From positions 52,663-116,662 of the forward strand of contig JADZAI010000076.1 in the NCBI GenBank assembly GCA_020852655.1: 64,000 bases of DNA. Reading direction: 5' to 3'. The notes beneath the pieces were generated by a model that searched no databases, was not told where the DNA came from, and saw nothing but the letters and a program-made list of their open reading frames with translations. The DNA comes from Alphaproteobacteria bacterium (GTDB lineage: Bacteria; Pseudomonadota; Alphaproteobacteria; Micropepsales; Micropepsaceae). A program made the position numbers and the translations under genes. Shown one piece after another: positions 51,083 through 58,973 of the stretch. Within the stretch, counting starts at the first letter, position 1; the number at the start of each line of letters is the position of its first letter.

Positions 51083-51654
51083 CCGCCACACGCCGCCGCA
51101 CCCCTCCGCGCCCCGGCGCCGCCCCCGGGAAGACGCCGGACAACGTCGCCGCCATGATCCGCGTGGATCATGCCGGCGAATATGGCGCGGTGCGCATCTA
51201 TCAGGGACAGCTCGCCGTGCTGGGCGCCAGTCCCGCGACAAAACGGTCCGCCGATCTGGTGCGGCACATGGCGGCGCAGGAAGACGAGCATCTGCGCACC
51301 TTCGACCGCCTCATCGCCGACCGGGGGGTGCGCCCGACCGCGCTCGTGCCGCTCTGGGATGCCGCAGGCTTCGCGCTCGGCGCGGTCACCGCGCTGATGG
51401 GCGAGAAGGCGGCGATGGCCTGCACCGAGGCGGTCGAAGAGGTCATCGACGCCCACTACGCCGCCCAGTCCGAAGCGCTGAATGGCACCGACGCCGAGCT
51501 TGAGGATGTCGTCGCCCGCTTCCGTGCCGACGAGATCGTCCACCGCGATACCGCCCGCGCCGAGGGCGCCCGGGAGGCGGTGGGCTATCCCGTCCTCACC
51601 GCGGTGGTGAAGGCCGGTTGCCGCCTTGCCATCCGCCTGAGCGAGAAGATCTGA
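51079..51654 (+). CDS. coq7: Demethoxyubiquinone hydroxylase Coq7
   Basis: A 191-residue membrane-associated di-iron hydroxylase for the penultimate step of ubiquinone synthesis. Iron ligands are DHAGEYGA, QEDEHL, EAVEEVIDAHY and ADEIVHRD (paired Glu-x-x-His). Starts at ATG 51079 inside the dsbB stop. Length is normal for bacterial Coq7. The upstream Arg/Pro-rich 20 residues are disordered. Confidence 0.96.
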   Translation: MTATRRRTPPRPGAAPGKTPDNVAAMIRVDHAGEYGAVRIYQGQLAVLGASPATKRSADLVRHMAAQEDEHLRTFDRLIADRGVRPTALVPLWDAAGFALGAVTALMGEKAAMACTEAVEEVIDAHYAAQSEALNGTDAELEDVVARFRADEIVHRDTARAEGAREAVGYPVLTAVVKAGCRLAIRLSEKI

Positions 51655-52307
51655 TGCCCGCGCCGGGCGAGGACGCCGCCGTCGCGGCCCGTGTCGCGGC
51701 GGCCGATCCCCGCAAGGCAGAAGCGCCGGAACTGGCGCGCGTCGCACGGCTCATGGCGCGCGCCTTCGCCGACGACCCGGTCATGAGCTGGGGTTTCCGG
51801 GCCGCCCGGCACGAAGCCGCGGTCGGCGCCTACATGGATTTCGCGATCCGCCGGCAATGCGCGCCGCATGACGCGATCTTCGTCGCGCCCGACTTCAACT
51901 CTGCTGCCGTCTGGCTGCCGCCCTCGGGCCTCGGCTCGCTGTCGCTGCCGCCGCTGCGCATGCTCGCACTCTTTCCGCGCCTGCTGCGGATGGCCGGGTG
52001 GTCGCGCCTGCGCCGCGTGATGGCCCTGGGCGATGCGATGGAGAAGCATCATCCGCCCGAGCCGCCGCACTGGTATCTCTTCTTCATCGGCGTCGCGCCC
52101 GAGATGCGCGGCAGGGGCCTCGGCTCGTCCATGCTCGAAGCGACGCTGAAGCGCGTCGACGACGACCGGATGCCGGCCTTCCTCGACAATTCCAACCCGA
52201 AGAACACGCGCCTCTACGAACGCCACGGCTTTCGCATCGTCACCGAATACCGCCCCCGCAACGACGCCCCCGTGGTGCAGGGCATGTGGCGCAATGCGCG
52301 GGCCTGA
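51654..52307 (+). CDS. GNAT family N-acetyltransferase
   Basis: A 217-residue GNAT protein, start ATG 51654 overlapping the coq7 stop (TGATG). MARAFADDPVMSWGF is the usual N-terminal segment of this branch, PEMRGRGLGSSMLEATL the acetyl-CoA loop, and FLDNSNPKNTRLYERHGF the C-terminal signature. Likely cytosolic; the acceptor is unknown. Co-transcribed with dsbB and coq7 by overlap, though the functional link is unclear. Confidence 0.9.
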   Translation: MPAPGEDAAVAARVAAADPRKAEAPELARVARLMARAFADDPVMSWGFRAARHEAAVGAYMDFAIRRQCAPHDAIFVAPDFNSAAVWLPPSGLGSLSLPPLRMLALFPRLLRMAGWSRLRRVMALGDAMEKHHPPEPPHWYLFFIGVAPEMRGRGLGSSMLEATLKRVDDDRMPAFLDNSNPKNTRLYERHGFRIVTEYRPRNDAPVVQGMWRNARA

Positions 52308-52340
52308 CGCCGGCTGGATAGCAGCTTGCTTTCAGTTCGT

Positions 52341-52356
52341 GCACCTTATATGGTGC
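52341..52356. promoter_or_regulatory. GCACC-(TTATAT)-GGTGC dyad before the HigBA-like module
   Basis: Near-perfect palindrome whose TATA centre could be part of a -10 element, 22 bp before the toxin start. An XRE antitoxin binding here would block its own promoter. Confidence 0.55.
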
Positions 52357-52378
52357 CATTTCGCCGAATGAGGCCAAG

Positions 52379-52735
52379 GTGGACGACAGCGGCACGCCCA
52401 AAATCCCGCTGGTGTTCTTTCGAACGGCATCGGGCAACGAGCCGGTGCGCGATTGGCTGAAGGGGCTTGATCGGGACAGCCGGCTTGAAATCGGCGGCGA
52501 TATCCAGCGTGTGCAATATCGCTGGCCGGTTGGAATGCCGCTGTGCCGGGCGATCGGCGGCGGGCTGTGGGAAGTGCGAACGTCGCTGCCCCGGGGCGGG
52601 ATCGCACGCGTGCTGATCTGCTTCCACAAGGAGACGCTCTACGCGCTGCACGGCTTCGTTAAAAAGACGCAGAAGACACCGCAGGACGATCTGGCGCTCG
52701 CGCGGGAACGCATGAAAGAGGTTCAGGATGAGTGA
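52379..52735 (+). CDS. RelE/HigB-like toxin (phage Gp49 family)
   Basis: A 118-residue toxin starting at GTG 52379. EPVRDWLKGLDRDSRLEIGGDI and LHGFVKKTQKTPQDDLALARERM are diagnostic of Gp49/HigB toxins, which cut mRNA on the ribosome. It overlaps the XRE antitoxin gene by 8 bp, and toxin-first order is typical of HigBA. Confidence 0.9.
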   Translation: MDDSGTPKIPLVFFRTASGNEPVRDWLKGLDRDSRLEIGGDIQRVQYRWPVGMPLCRAIGGGLWEVRTSLPRGGIARVLICFHKETLYALHGFVKKTQKTPQDDLALARERMKEVQDE

Positions 52736-53009
52736 CAGGCACAAGGGATCGGGCATTGACGACTTCCTGCGCGAGGAAGGCGTTCTGGAAGAGTTTCAGG
52801 CCCGCGCGATCAAGGAGGTGATCGCCTGGCAGCTCGGCCGCGCGATGAAGGAGCGCAAGCTGAGCAAGCGCCGGCTTGCCGATCTGATGCACACCAGCCG
52901 GACCCAGATCGACCGGGTGCTCGACCCGGCGGACGGCAACGTCACGATCGAGACGCTGCAACGCGCCGCCGCCATCCTCGGCCGCCGCGTGCAAGTGGAA
53001 CTGATCTGA
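52728..53009 (+). CDS. XRE-family antitoxin (HigA-like)
   Basis: A 93-residue helix-turn-helix protein: LGRAMKERKLSKRRLADLMHTSRTQIDRVLDP is the HTH. It would neutralise the upstream toxin and repress the operon. It converges with the SDR gene (9 bp between ends). Confidence 0.9.
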   Translation: MSDRHKGSGIDDFLREEGVLEEFQARAIKEVIAWQLGRAMKERKLSKRRLADLMHTSRTQIDRVLDPADGNVTIETLQRAAAILGRRVQVELI

Positions 53010-53018
53010 CGGTACGCA

Positions 53019-53801
53019 CTATCGCAAGCGGTCGATCGCCCATGCCACGAGCCATGGCGCGGCCCGGTTGATCCTGTAGAGCCATCGCGATGAGCGGCCG
53101 GGGACCACGACGCGGCGCCCCTTTCGCGCGGCAGCGAGGATTTCCCTCGCGGCCTGCGCGGCGGAAATCGGCTTGCTTCCGCCGGTGATCTTCGTCGTTT
53201 CGGGCGGACGGGTTTTGATCTCTTCCGCGAGCAACGGCGTCTCGACATCGCCCGGCATGGCGAGGCAGATGCGCACCCCATGGGGCTTCAGCTCATGGGC
53301 CAGCGCCTCGGCGAAGCGCGACAGGGCCGCCTTGGCCGGTGCATAGGCCGTATAGCCGATCAGGCCGCGTTCTCCGGCCAGCGAAGAGATCACGGCAATC
53401 GTCCCCCGCCCCCGCATTTTCATCTGCCGCGCGACGGCGAGGGCGGGCCACAGCGCCGAGGCATAATTGTTGGCCATCGAATCGCTGAACGACCGGGGTG
53501 CCATCGCATCGAAATACCCCGCCGCCGCCGATCCCGCGGAACAGACGAGCAGGTCGATGGGGCCGCGCCGCCGTGCCGTCTCGACCAGAGCCGAAACGGC
53601 GTCCGGATCGGATGCGTCGCACACCGCTATGTCCACGTTTGCGGTGCCGCATCGCCGCACGGCTTCGGCCGCGTCGCGGAGCCTGTCGCCATTGCGGGCC
53701 ACGAGCAGAATGTCGGTGCCGGCCGCGGCCAGCAGGCGGGCGATCTCGAGGCCGATCCCGCTGGACCCGCCAATGATCACCGCATGCGCAAAGTCCGACA
53801 T
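53019..53801 (-). CDS. SDR resembling 3-ketodihydrosphingosine reductase
   Basis: A 260-residue short-chain dehydrogenase. Cofactor loop GGSSGIG (residues 11-17), and catalytic Tyr153-Lys157 in YTAYAPAKAAL. The stretch ETPLLAEEIKTRPPETTKI resembles the corresponding region of eukaryotic 3-ketosphinganine reductases (TPxFAEENxTKPLET). It is third in an operon with an SPT-like enzyme and an outer-membrane protein. If the analogy holds, it reduces the 3-keto product of the SPT-like condensation. Confidence 0.85.
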   Translation of the reverse strand: MSDFAHAVIIGGSSGIGLEIARLLAAAGTDILLVARNGDRLRDAAEAVRRCGTANVDIAVCDASDPDAVSALVETARRRGPIDLLVCSAGSAAAGYFDAMAPRSFSDSMANNYASALWPALAVARQMKMRGRGTIAVISSLAGERGLIGYTAYAPAKAALSRFAEALAHELKPHGVRICLAMPGDVETPLLAEEIKTRPPETTKITGGSKPISAAQAAREILAAARKGRRVVVPGRSSRWLYRINRAAPWLVAWAIDRLR

Positions 53802-53822
53802 GCTTGCGTTTGCCCTCGGGGC

Positions 53823-54575
53823 CTAATCATACGAAAACGTAACGCGCAGGCCGCTGTTGATGAGGCGGTCGCGCGTGCCGTGGAATTCGTAGTCGCGGTC
53901 GGTGTGGGCGAGGCCGATGCGGCAGCCGAGGCCCGGCGCATCCGGCGCGGCGCGGCAGACCTCGCGCGCGAGTTCCACGTCCCAGTCGGTGAGGCGCTGG
54001 CGCTGGCCGTCGCGGTCGGCGAAGCGCTGGGAGATCTGGCCGCTGAGACGCCACGGGCCGGCCGTCGCCTCGGCGCCCGCCAGATAGGCCCACGCGAACT
54101 CATTCAGCCGGTCCACATAGGGGCCGAAGGCGAGGCGCGATTTCATCCGGCCGATCCCCGCGGCGGCGAAGCCGCTGAGCGTGTCGAGCGGGCCGAGGTC
54201 GGTGAACAGCACATACTGACCGCCCCCGGCAAAGACATCGCGATAGTCGACATCGAAAACGCCGGGCTGGCGATCAGACTCATAATTGCCGGCGACCATG
54301 GCGAAGGTGCCGAAATCCGTCAGCGGGACCGACAGCTGCGCCTTTACGGCAAGGCTCTTGTAGACATCGGTCTCGACATAGACCGGCTTCACTTCGAGCG
54401 ACGCCCACCCCGCATCCAGCGCCAGCCGCCCGCTATATTCGGCATCGGCCCCTTCACTGCTGTGGAAGACGCCCATTACCGCGCCATCGGCGGAGAAGGT
54501 CAGGCCCTCCGCCGAGACCGCATCGCCTGCGACAGCCAACCCAAAGCCTGCGACAGCGGTGGAGAGCAGCCTCAC
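53823..54575 (-). CDS. Outer-membrane beta-barrel-like protein
   Basis: A 250-residue protein starting at GTG 54575 (overlapping the SPT-like stop as GTGA). The signal peptide is MRLLSTAVAGFGLAVAGDAVSA. The mature part has alternating short beta strands and many Tyr/Phe, ends in GLRVTFSYD (aromatic third from the end), and looks like a small outer-membrane barrel. Its place between two lipid-enzyme genes suggests export or transport of the product, but no family name is recognised. Confidence 0.75.
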   Translation of the reverse strand: MRLLSTAVAGFGLAVAGDAVSAEGLTFSADGAVMGVFHSSEGADAEYSGRLALDAGWASLEVKPVYVETDVYKSLAVKAQLSVPLTDFGTFAMVAGNYESDRQPGVFDVDYRDVFAGGGQYVLFTDLGPLDTLSGFAAAGIGRMKSRLAFGPYVDRLNEFAWAYLAGAEATAGPWRLSGQISQRFADRDGQRQRLTDWDVELAREVCRAAPDAPGLGCRIGLAHTDRDYEFHGTRDRLINSGLRVTFSYD

Positions 54576-55768
54576 GTGCAGGCCTTCACCGCAGCGGCGA
54601 TTACGTTCGCGGCGTGCGTCAGCGCATCAAGGTCGTGATCGGCTGTCACCGTGGCGCGTAGCCGTGCCTTGCCCATCGGCACCACGGGAAACGGGATGGC
54701 CGTCAGGTAGACGCCGTGCCGCATGCAACGGTCCGCCGCTTCAAATGTCCTGTCCGAATCGCCGACGATGACGGGCGTGATCGGCGTTGCCGTTAGGCCG
54801 ATGTCGAGGCCGTGTCGGCGCAGCGCGGTATGGAAATGATCCGTCTTGGCGTTCAGCGCCAGCAGGATGCCCGGCTCGCGCTCAATAAGGTCGAGGCAGG
54901 CAAGCGCGACAGCCGCCTGAAACGGTACGATGGCGCCTGAGTAGATATAGCTCTTGCCGTTATGGCGTAGATAATCGGTCAGCCCCGCGCTGGCGCAGAC
55001 ATAGCCGCCGGTGCCGGGAATCGCCTTGCTCAGCACGCCCATAACAAGGTCGATGGCGCCCGGCGCCGTATCGAAATGCTGTGTAACCCCATATCCGTTG
55101 GCGCCCAGCACACCGAGCGAATGCGCTTCGTCGATCATCAGCAGCGCGCCGAAGCGGGACTTGAGCTCGATCAGCTTTGGAACATCGGCGATGTCGCCAT
55201 CCATCGAGAACACCGCGTCGCTGACGATGAGAGCATTGCCGTCGCCGCGGTCAGCCAGCTTCGCTTCCAGGTCGGCCATGTCATTGTGGCCATAGGTGAC
55301 GACCCTAGCGCCCGAAGCCTGGATACCATCGAGAATGGAGGCGTGATTTAATTGGTCCGAGAAGATCGTATCGCGCGGCGTGAAAAGCGCCTGGATGGTC
55401 GACACATTGGCTTGATACCCGCTCGGATAGAGGATGCAGTCCTCCGAACGGGTCAAGCTCGCCAGACGCCGCTCGAGTTCCACATGAACCGCCGTCGTGC
55501 CGCAGTTGATTCGCGTGCCGTGCGCGCCCAGGCCGAAACGGTCGAAGGCATCCGCCGCCACCTCGCGAATGGCGCGATCGAGGATGAGGCCGAGATAGGA
55601 ATACCCGGCCATCATCAGCAGGCGCTGGTCGCCGCAGCGCACGAAGCCGCCGGGCAGATATTCATCCACGACCTTGTTGTGGTGATAGATGCCCTTCGTT
55701 CGCGCCTTGCGCGCCAGCCGGCTGATGAAGGACGGCGGCGGAGCGTAGCCGGGGACGAGCGCGTTCAT
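54572..55768 (-). CDS. Alpha-oxoamine synthase, serine palmitoyltransferase/KBL-like
   Basis: A 398-residue PLP enzyme that condenses an amino acid with an acyl thioester. The PLP Lys is about 248 in MGVLSKAIPGTGG, the PLP-ring Asp and His in MIDEAHSLGV (213-216), and His142 in NHAS. GAHGTRINCGTTAVHVELERRL is the usual SPT/AONS/KBL segment. It does not show clear BioF features or a bio operon. With the KDSR-like SDR nearby, a long-chain-base or related signal is likely. Start ATG 55768 overlaps a 19-codon leader ORF. Confidence 0.9.
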   Translation of the reverse strand: MNALVPGYAPPPSFISRLARKARTKGIYHHNKVVDEYLPGGFVRCGDQRLLMMAGYSYLGLILDRAIREVAADAFDRFGLGAHGTRINCGTTAVHVELERRLASLTRSEDCILYPSGYQANVSTIQALFTPRDTIFSDQLNHASILDGIQASGARVVTYGHNDMADLEAKLADRGDGNALIVSDAVFSMDGDIADVPKLIELKSRFGALLMIDEAHSLGVLGANGYGVTQHFDTAPGAIDLVMGVLSKAIPGTGGYVCASAGLTDYLRHNGKSYIYSGAIVPFQAAVALACLDLIEREPGILLALNAKTDHFHTALRRHGLDIGLTATPITPVIVGDSDRTFEAADRCMRHGVYLTAIPFPVVPMGKARLRATVTADHDLDALTHAANVIAAAVKACT

Positions 55769-55824
55769 GGCGCAGCCCCGGCGCCCGCTTCAAGGTCTGA
55801 ATAAAGCTCGTCCCCGAGTGTCAT
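55765..55824 (-). CDS. 19-codon leader ORF coupled to the SPT-like gene
   Basis: ATG 55824 opens MTLGDELYSDLEAGAGAAP, ending in a TGA that overlaps the SPT-like ATG (ATGA). GAGG lies upstream, while the SPT-like gene has no own clear RBS, so translation of the enzyme may depend on the leader. Too short for the ORF track. Confidence 0.55.
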   Translation of the reverse strand: MTLGDELYSDLEAGAGAAP

Positions 55825-55851
55825 GGCGCGTCCCCTCGCCTCTAATATGTC

Positions 55852-55876
55852 GACTATATAAGGTGTTTTTATAGTC
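55852..55876. promoter_or_regulatory. Inverted repeat GACTATA-N11-TATAGTC between the SPT-like operon and the XRE gene
   Basis: Perfect 7 bp arms in a markedly AT-rich 30 bp zone between the two divergent start codons. Probably the XRE regulator's operator, controlling both directions. Confidence 0.55.
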
Positions 55877-55899
55877 TTCAACCAGTTGGCGTGCGCCGC

Positions 55900-56163
55900 A
55901 TGAACGGGCGGGCGCTTCTGGCTTGGAATCTGCGGCGGTTGCGTGCAGAGCGTGGCGTGTCGCAGGAGCATCTGGCCGTCGATGCCGGCATCGACCGGAC
56001 CTATCTCAGCCTGATCGAGCGTGAACTTGGGAACGCCAGCGTCGATGTCATGGATCGGCTGGCCAAATGCCTGAGCGCCGAACTGGGCGACTTCTTCATC
56101 CGTCCCGCACGCGGCACCGCGCGGCCCCAGCCGCTGCCCAAGGGCCGCAAGCCGAAGCGCTGA
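55900..56163 (+). CDS. XRE-family transcriptional regulator
   Basis: An 87-residue HTH_3 protein: NLRRLRAERGVSQEHLAVDAGIDRTYLSLIERELGNASVDVMDRLA is a complete Cro/C1 helix-turn-helix, followed by a short basic tail (KGRKPKR). ATG 55900 is preferred; GTG 55891 is possible. Divergent from the SPT-like operon over 75 bp with a dyad between, so it is likely its regulator. Confidence 0.9.
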   Translation: MNGRALLAWNLRRLRAERGVSQEHLAVDAGIDRTYLSLIERELGNASVDVMDRLAKCLSAELGDFFIRPARGTARPQPLPKGRKPKR

Positions 56164-56316
56164 GCCGGCCGGCCCGGCCGACCGATCGATAGACGTGCAA
56201 TCACCCATGGCCGCCCCTTTGCCCGACTTGCCGTCATGGTGGCGACGCCGGATGGACGGCGCATGACCCGGATGGGATAGGCGCGAAGACAGACCGCACG
56301 AAAATGACGCCGCGCT

Positions 56317-56332
56317 TATCCCATTTGGGATA
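56317..56332. promoter_or_regulatory. Palindrome TATCCCA-TT-TGGGATA upstream of the LuxR-type gene
   Basis: Perfect 7 bp arms with a 2 bp centre, 57 bp before the regulator ATG. A further half-site TGGGATA lies at 56273-56279. Resembles an autoregulatory lux-box-type site, though not the canonical sequence. Confidence 0.5.
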
Positions 56333-56389
56333 GGAGGCCGATCCCGCGTTGCGTTAGGCTGAAGCACCCTCCGCAACCGGCTTTGGAAA

Positions 56390-57556
56390 ATGCTGCCTTC
56401 CGATCGCCTCCGTCAGATCGATGCGGCCTCGGCTTCCCTCTACGAAGCGGCCATCGGACTGGTACCGTGGCGGACGGCACTGGACATGTGCGCCACAGCG
56501 TGCGGTGCCGATGCCGCCATCCTGTTCAGCAAGGACCTTGGGCTTGATCCGCGGGTGCCGACCGAAACGTCCGCGATCGATCTCAACGTGGCCGCCGATT
56601 TCCTGAAGTACCACAAACATCTCGATCCTTGGACGCAGGCACTGAGTTCTCAGCGCGGCTATGCCAAGAAGGCAACGGGATTATTCCTTGGGGAACGTCT
56701 CATCACAGATCGGGATCTGCAAAAGACGATCGGATACAATGAATACTACAAGAAGCAGGATCTTCGCCGGCTGATCTCCATAGGGGTGGAGGCGCGTAAC
56801 GTCGACGACGCGCCCGACCTGATCCTGTCCCTGCTGCGCCGCGTGCGTTCGCCGGAATACGAGGGCGACGATGCGCTGGCGACGGCGCATATGCGAAGCC
56901 ACTTCGATGCGGCGATCAATCTGCACCTGCGGGTGCGAGAGCGCAGCCTGGCAAGCGCCGAAGCCTTGTTCGGCGGCGAAGGTTCAGCCATAGCGCTGCT
57001 GGGTCTGGAAAAGCTGATCCTGTATGCCAACGAGAAATTCCGGCTTCTGATCCGGTCGTCGCCGGCAATCCGCATCGAAGGCGGCTTCCTGAAATTTGTC
57101 GGCTCGGCCCAGCCCGTCGAACTGGCCTGCAATCGCATCCTCACTGCCGATGGCATGATCGCCGGCAAGCCCCAGTTCTTCCCCGTCGGCCCGGCGCCGG
57201 GTTCGATCCAGGCCCGGTACATGGTCATCGCACCATTGCCGGCGCGCATTGCAGAGGTCCTGAACCTTGGCCCCAAGCTCGTGATCGCCAAACTGGCCGA
57301 CCTGCCGACATCAAGCGGCAAGGCCGCCGACGCGGCAGCAACCGCATTCGGCCTCTCCGGAGCGGAAAGACGCATCCTGCATCACCTGGTCGCCGGCCGT
57401 GGCGTCGAGGAGATCGCGGCGCGCACCGGCGTCGCCCCCGGCACGGTGCGTATCCAGATGAAGGCGATCTACGCCAAGGCCGGCATCCACCGGCAGGCCG
57501 AACTCGTCAGCCATGTGCTGACGAATTTCGATCCCAGCCTGCGCATCCTTCTGTGA
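56390..57556 (+). CDS. LuxR-type helix-turn-helix regulator with long sensory N-terminus
   Basis: A 388-residue regulator. The C-terminal about 65 residues are a LuxR/GerE HTH (LSGAERRILHHLVAGRGVEEIAARTGVAPGTVRIQMKAIYAKAG). The N-terminal 320 residues have no recognised acyl-homoserine-lactone signature and are longer than in classic LuxR (about 240 in total), so it is an orphan LuxR with an unknown ligand. It follows the XRE gene after 226 bp, and no luxI lies nearby. The SPT-like operon could supply its signal; this is a guess. Confidence 0.87.
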   Translation: MLPSDRLRQIDAASASLYEAAIGLVPWRTALDMCATACGADAAILFSKDLGLDPRVPTETSAIDLNVAADFLKYHKHLDPWTQALSSQRGYAKKATGLFLGERLITDRDLQKTIGYNEYYKKQDLRRLISIGVEARNVDDAPDLILSLLRRVRSPEYEGDDALATAHMRSHFDAAINLHLRVRERSLASAEALFGGEGSAIALLGLEKLILYANEKFRLLIRSSPAIRIEGGFLKFVGSAQPVELACNRILTADGMIAGKPQFFPVGPAPGSIQARYMVIAPLPARIAEVLNLGPKLVIAKLADLPTSSGKAADAAATAFGLSGAERRILHHLVAGRGVEEIAARTGVAPGTVRIQMKAIYAKAGIHRQAELVSHVLTNFDPSLRILL

Positions 57557-57560
57557 GCCC

Positions 57561-58121
57561 TCAGGGCTCCAGTTCGCTGTCCCAGTAGAGATAGTCGCGC
57601 CAGCTCTGGTGCAGGTGGTTGGGCGGGAAGGCCCGGCCGTTGCGCTGGAGCTGCTGCACCGTCGGGCGCACCGGGCGATGCGCCGGATACATGCCGCACT
57701 GATGCGTCAGCCGTCCGCCCTTCAGCAGGTTGCACGTCGAACAGGCCGCGACGACATTCTCCCACGTCGTGCGCCCGCCGCGCGAGCGCGGGATGACGTG
57801 GTCGAAGGTCAGGTCGCGCCGGTCGCCGCAATACTGGCACTCGAAGCGATCGCGCAGGAACACGTTGAACCGCGTGAAGGCCGGCGTCCGCGCCGGCTTC
57901 ACATATTCCTTCAGGCACACCACCGAAGGGAGCTGCATCTCCCATCCGGGCGAGCGCACCACGCGGTCGTAGTGGCTGAGGATGGTGACCCGGTCGAGCA
58001 CCACGGCCTTGACCGTGTCCTGCCAGGACCAGAGCGAGAGCGGAAAATACGAGAGCGGCCGATAGTCGGCGTTGAGAACGAGCGCAGGGCAGGCTTCGGG
58101 CGCACGATCAGACGCGAGCAC
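57561..58121 (-). CDS. HNH endonuclease
   Basis: A 186-residue protein of the HNH family common in alphaproteobacteria. An N-terminal region (VLNADYRPLSYFPLSLWSW) precedes the HNH core: CQYCGDRRDLTFDHVIPRSRGG and WENVVAACSTCN give the zinc Cys pairs and catalytic His. Probable nicking or restriction-type nuclease; true target unknown. Converges with the LuxR-type gene (4 bp between stops). Confidence 0.9.
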   Translation of the reverse strand: MLASDRAPEACPALVLNADYRPLSYFPLSLWSWQDTVKAVVLDRVTILSHYDRVVRSPGWEMQLPSVVCLKEYVKPARTPAFTRFNVFLRDRFECQYCGDRRDLTFDHVIPRSRGGRTTWENVVAACSTCNLLKGGRLTHQCGMYPAHRPVRPTVQQLQRNGRAFPPNHLHQSWRDYLYWDSELEP

Positions 58122-58240
58122 GACACGCCTCTTCCAGAACTAAATTGGGGTGACGCGCTTTGACGAAGACGACGGGCTCGCTCGATTCGAGGTTCAACGC
58201 CATTTAGTATAGGGATCGCGACGCCCGTGTGAAGGTGCCC

Positions 58241-58912
58241 CTAGCCCGCCCGCGCCATCCGCCCGGCGAGCGCGTCGCGCACGAAGTCGATCGCCAGCTT
58301 CAGCCCCTCCGGGTCGATCGAATGGCCGACGCCGCGCGATACGTGCCAGCGCACGGCGACGCCCGCCGCCGCCAGTCCGTTGGTCGCCGCATGCAGGGCG
58401 TCGACCGGCACCATCGGATCGCTGTCGCCGTGCACCAGCAGCACCGGCGGCCGGCCTTTGATCTCCTGCGCCAGGCGGTCCGCCGCGACCAGCGCGCCCG
58501 AGAAGCCGACGATCGCGACCGGCGGCACCGCACGGCGAAGGCCCACATGCAGCGACATCATCGTGCCCTGGCTGAACCCGACCAGCACCAGCCGCGACGG
58601 ATCGACGCCGGTGCGCTGAAGCTCGGCGTCGATGAAGCTGTCCAGCGTCGCCGCGGCGGAGTCGGCGCCCGCCGCCATCAGCGCCGGATCCAGCCGCGTG
58701 ATGCCGAACCACTGATAGCCGAAGGGCTGGCCCGGAATGCGCTCCGGGGCGTTCGGGCTGGCAAACGCGGTCGCCGGCAGGACCTTCTGGAAATAAGGCG
58801 CCAGGCCGATCAGGTCTTCGCCGTCGGCGCCATAGCCATGGACGAAGATGACGAGGCTGTCGGCCTGCCCGGTCTTGGCGGGCACCCGGGGTCCGTCGAT
58901 AAGCGTGGCCAT
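58241..58912 (-). CDS. Carboxylesterase/phospholipase (Abhydrolase_2) family protein
   Basis: A 223-residue alpha/beta-hydrolase, start ATG 58912 (MATLIDGPRVP). Oxyanion region VIFVHGYGADGEDLIG, nucleophile LVGFSQGTM (Ser), acid in HGDSDPMVP, His in GVGHSIDPE. This matches the acyl-protein-thioesterase/carboxylesterase branch. Divergent from gluQ across 61 bp; the upstream part of the track ORF overlaps gluQ and is rejected. Confidence 0.92.
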   Translation of the reverse strand: MATLIDGPRVPAKTGQADSLVIFVHGYGADGEDLIGLAPYFQKVLPATAFASPNAPERIPGQPFGYQWFGITRLDPALMAAGADSAAATLDSFIDAELQRTGVDPSRLVLVGFSQGTMMSLHVGLRRAVPPVAIVGFSGALVAADRLAQEIKGRPPVLLVHGDSDPMVPVDALHAATNGLAAAGVAVRWHVSRGVGHSIDPEGLKLAIDFVRDALAGRMARAG

Positions 58913-58973
58913 GCTGTCCTCCTGACGACCCAGGCGCTCTACCAGCCCGGGCGCGCCCGCGCTATGCCGCGCC

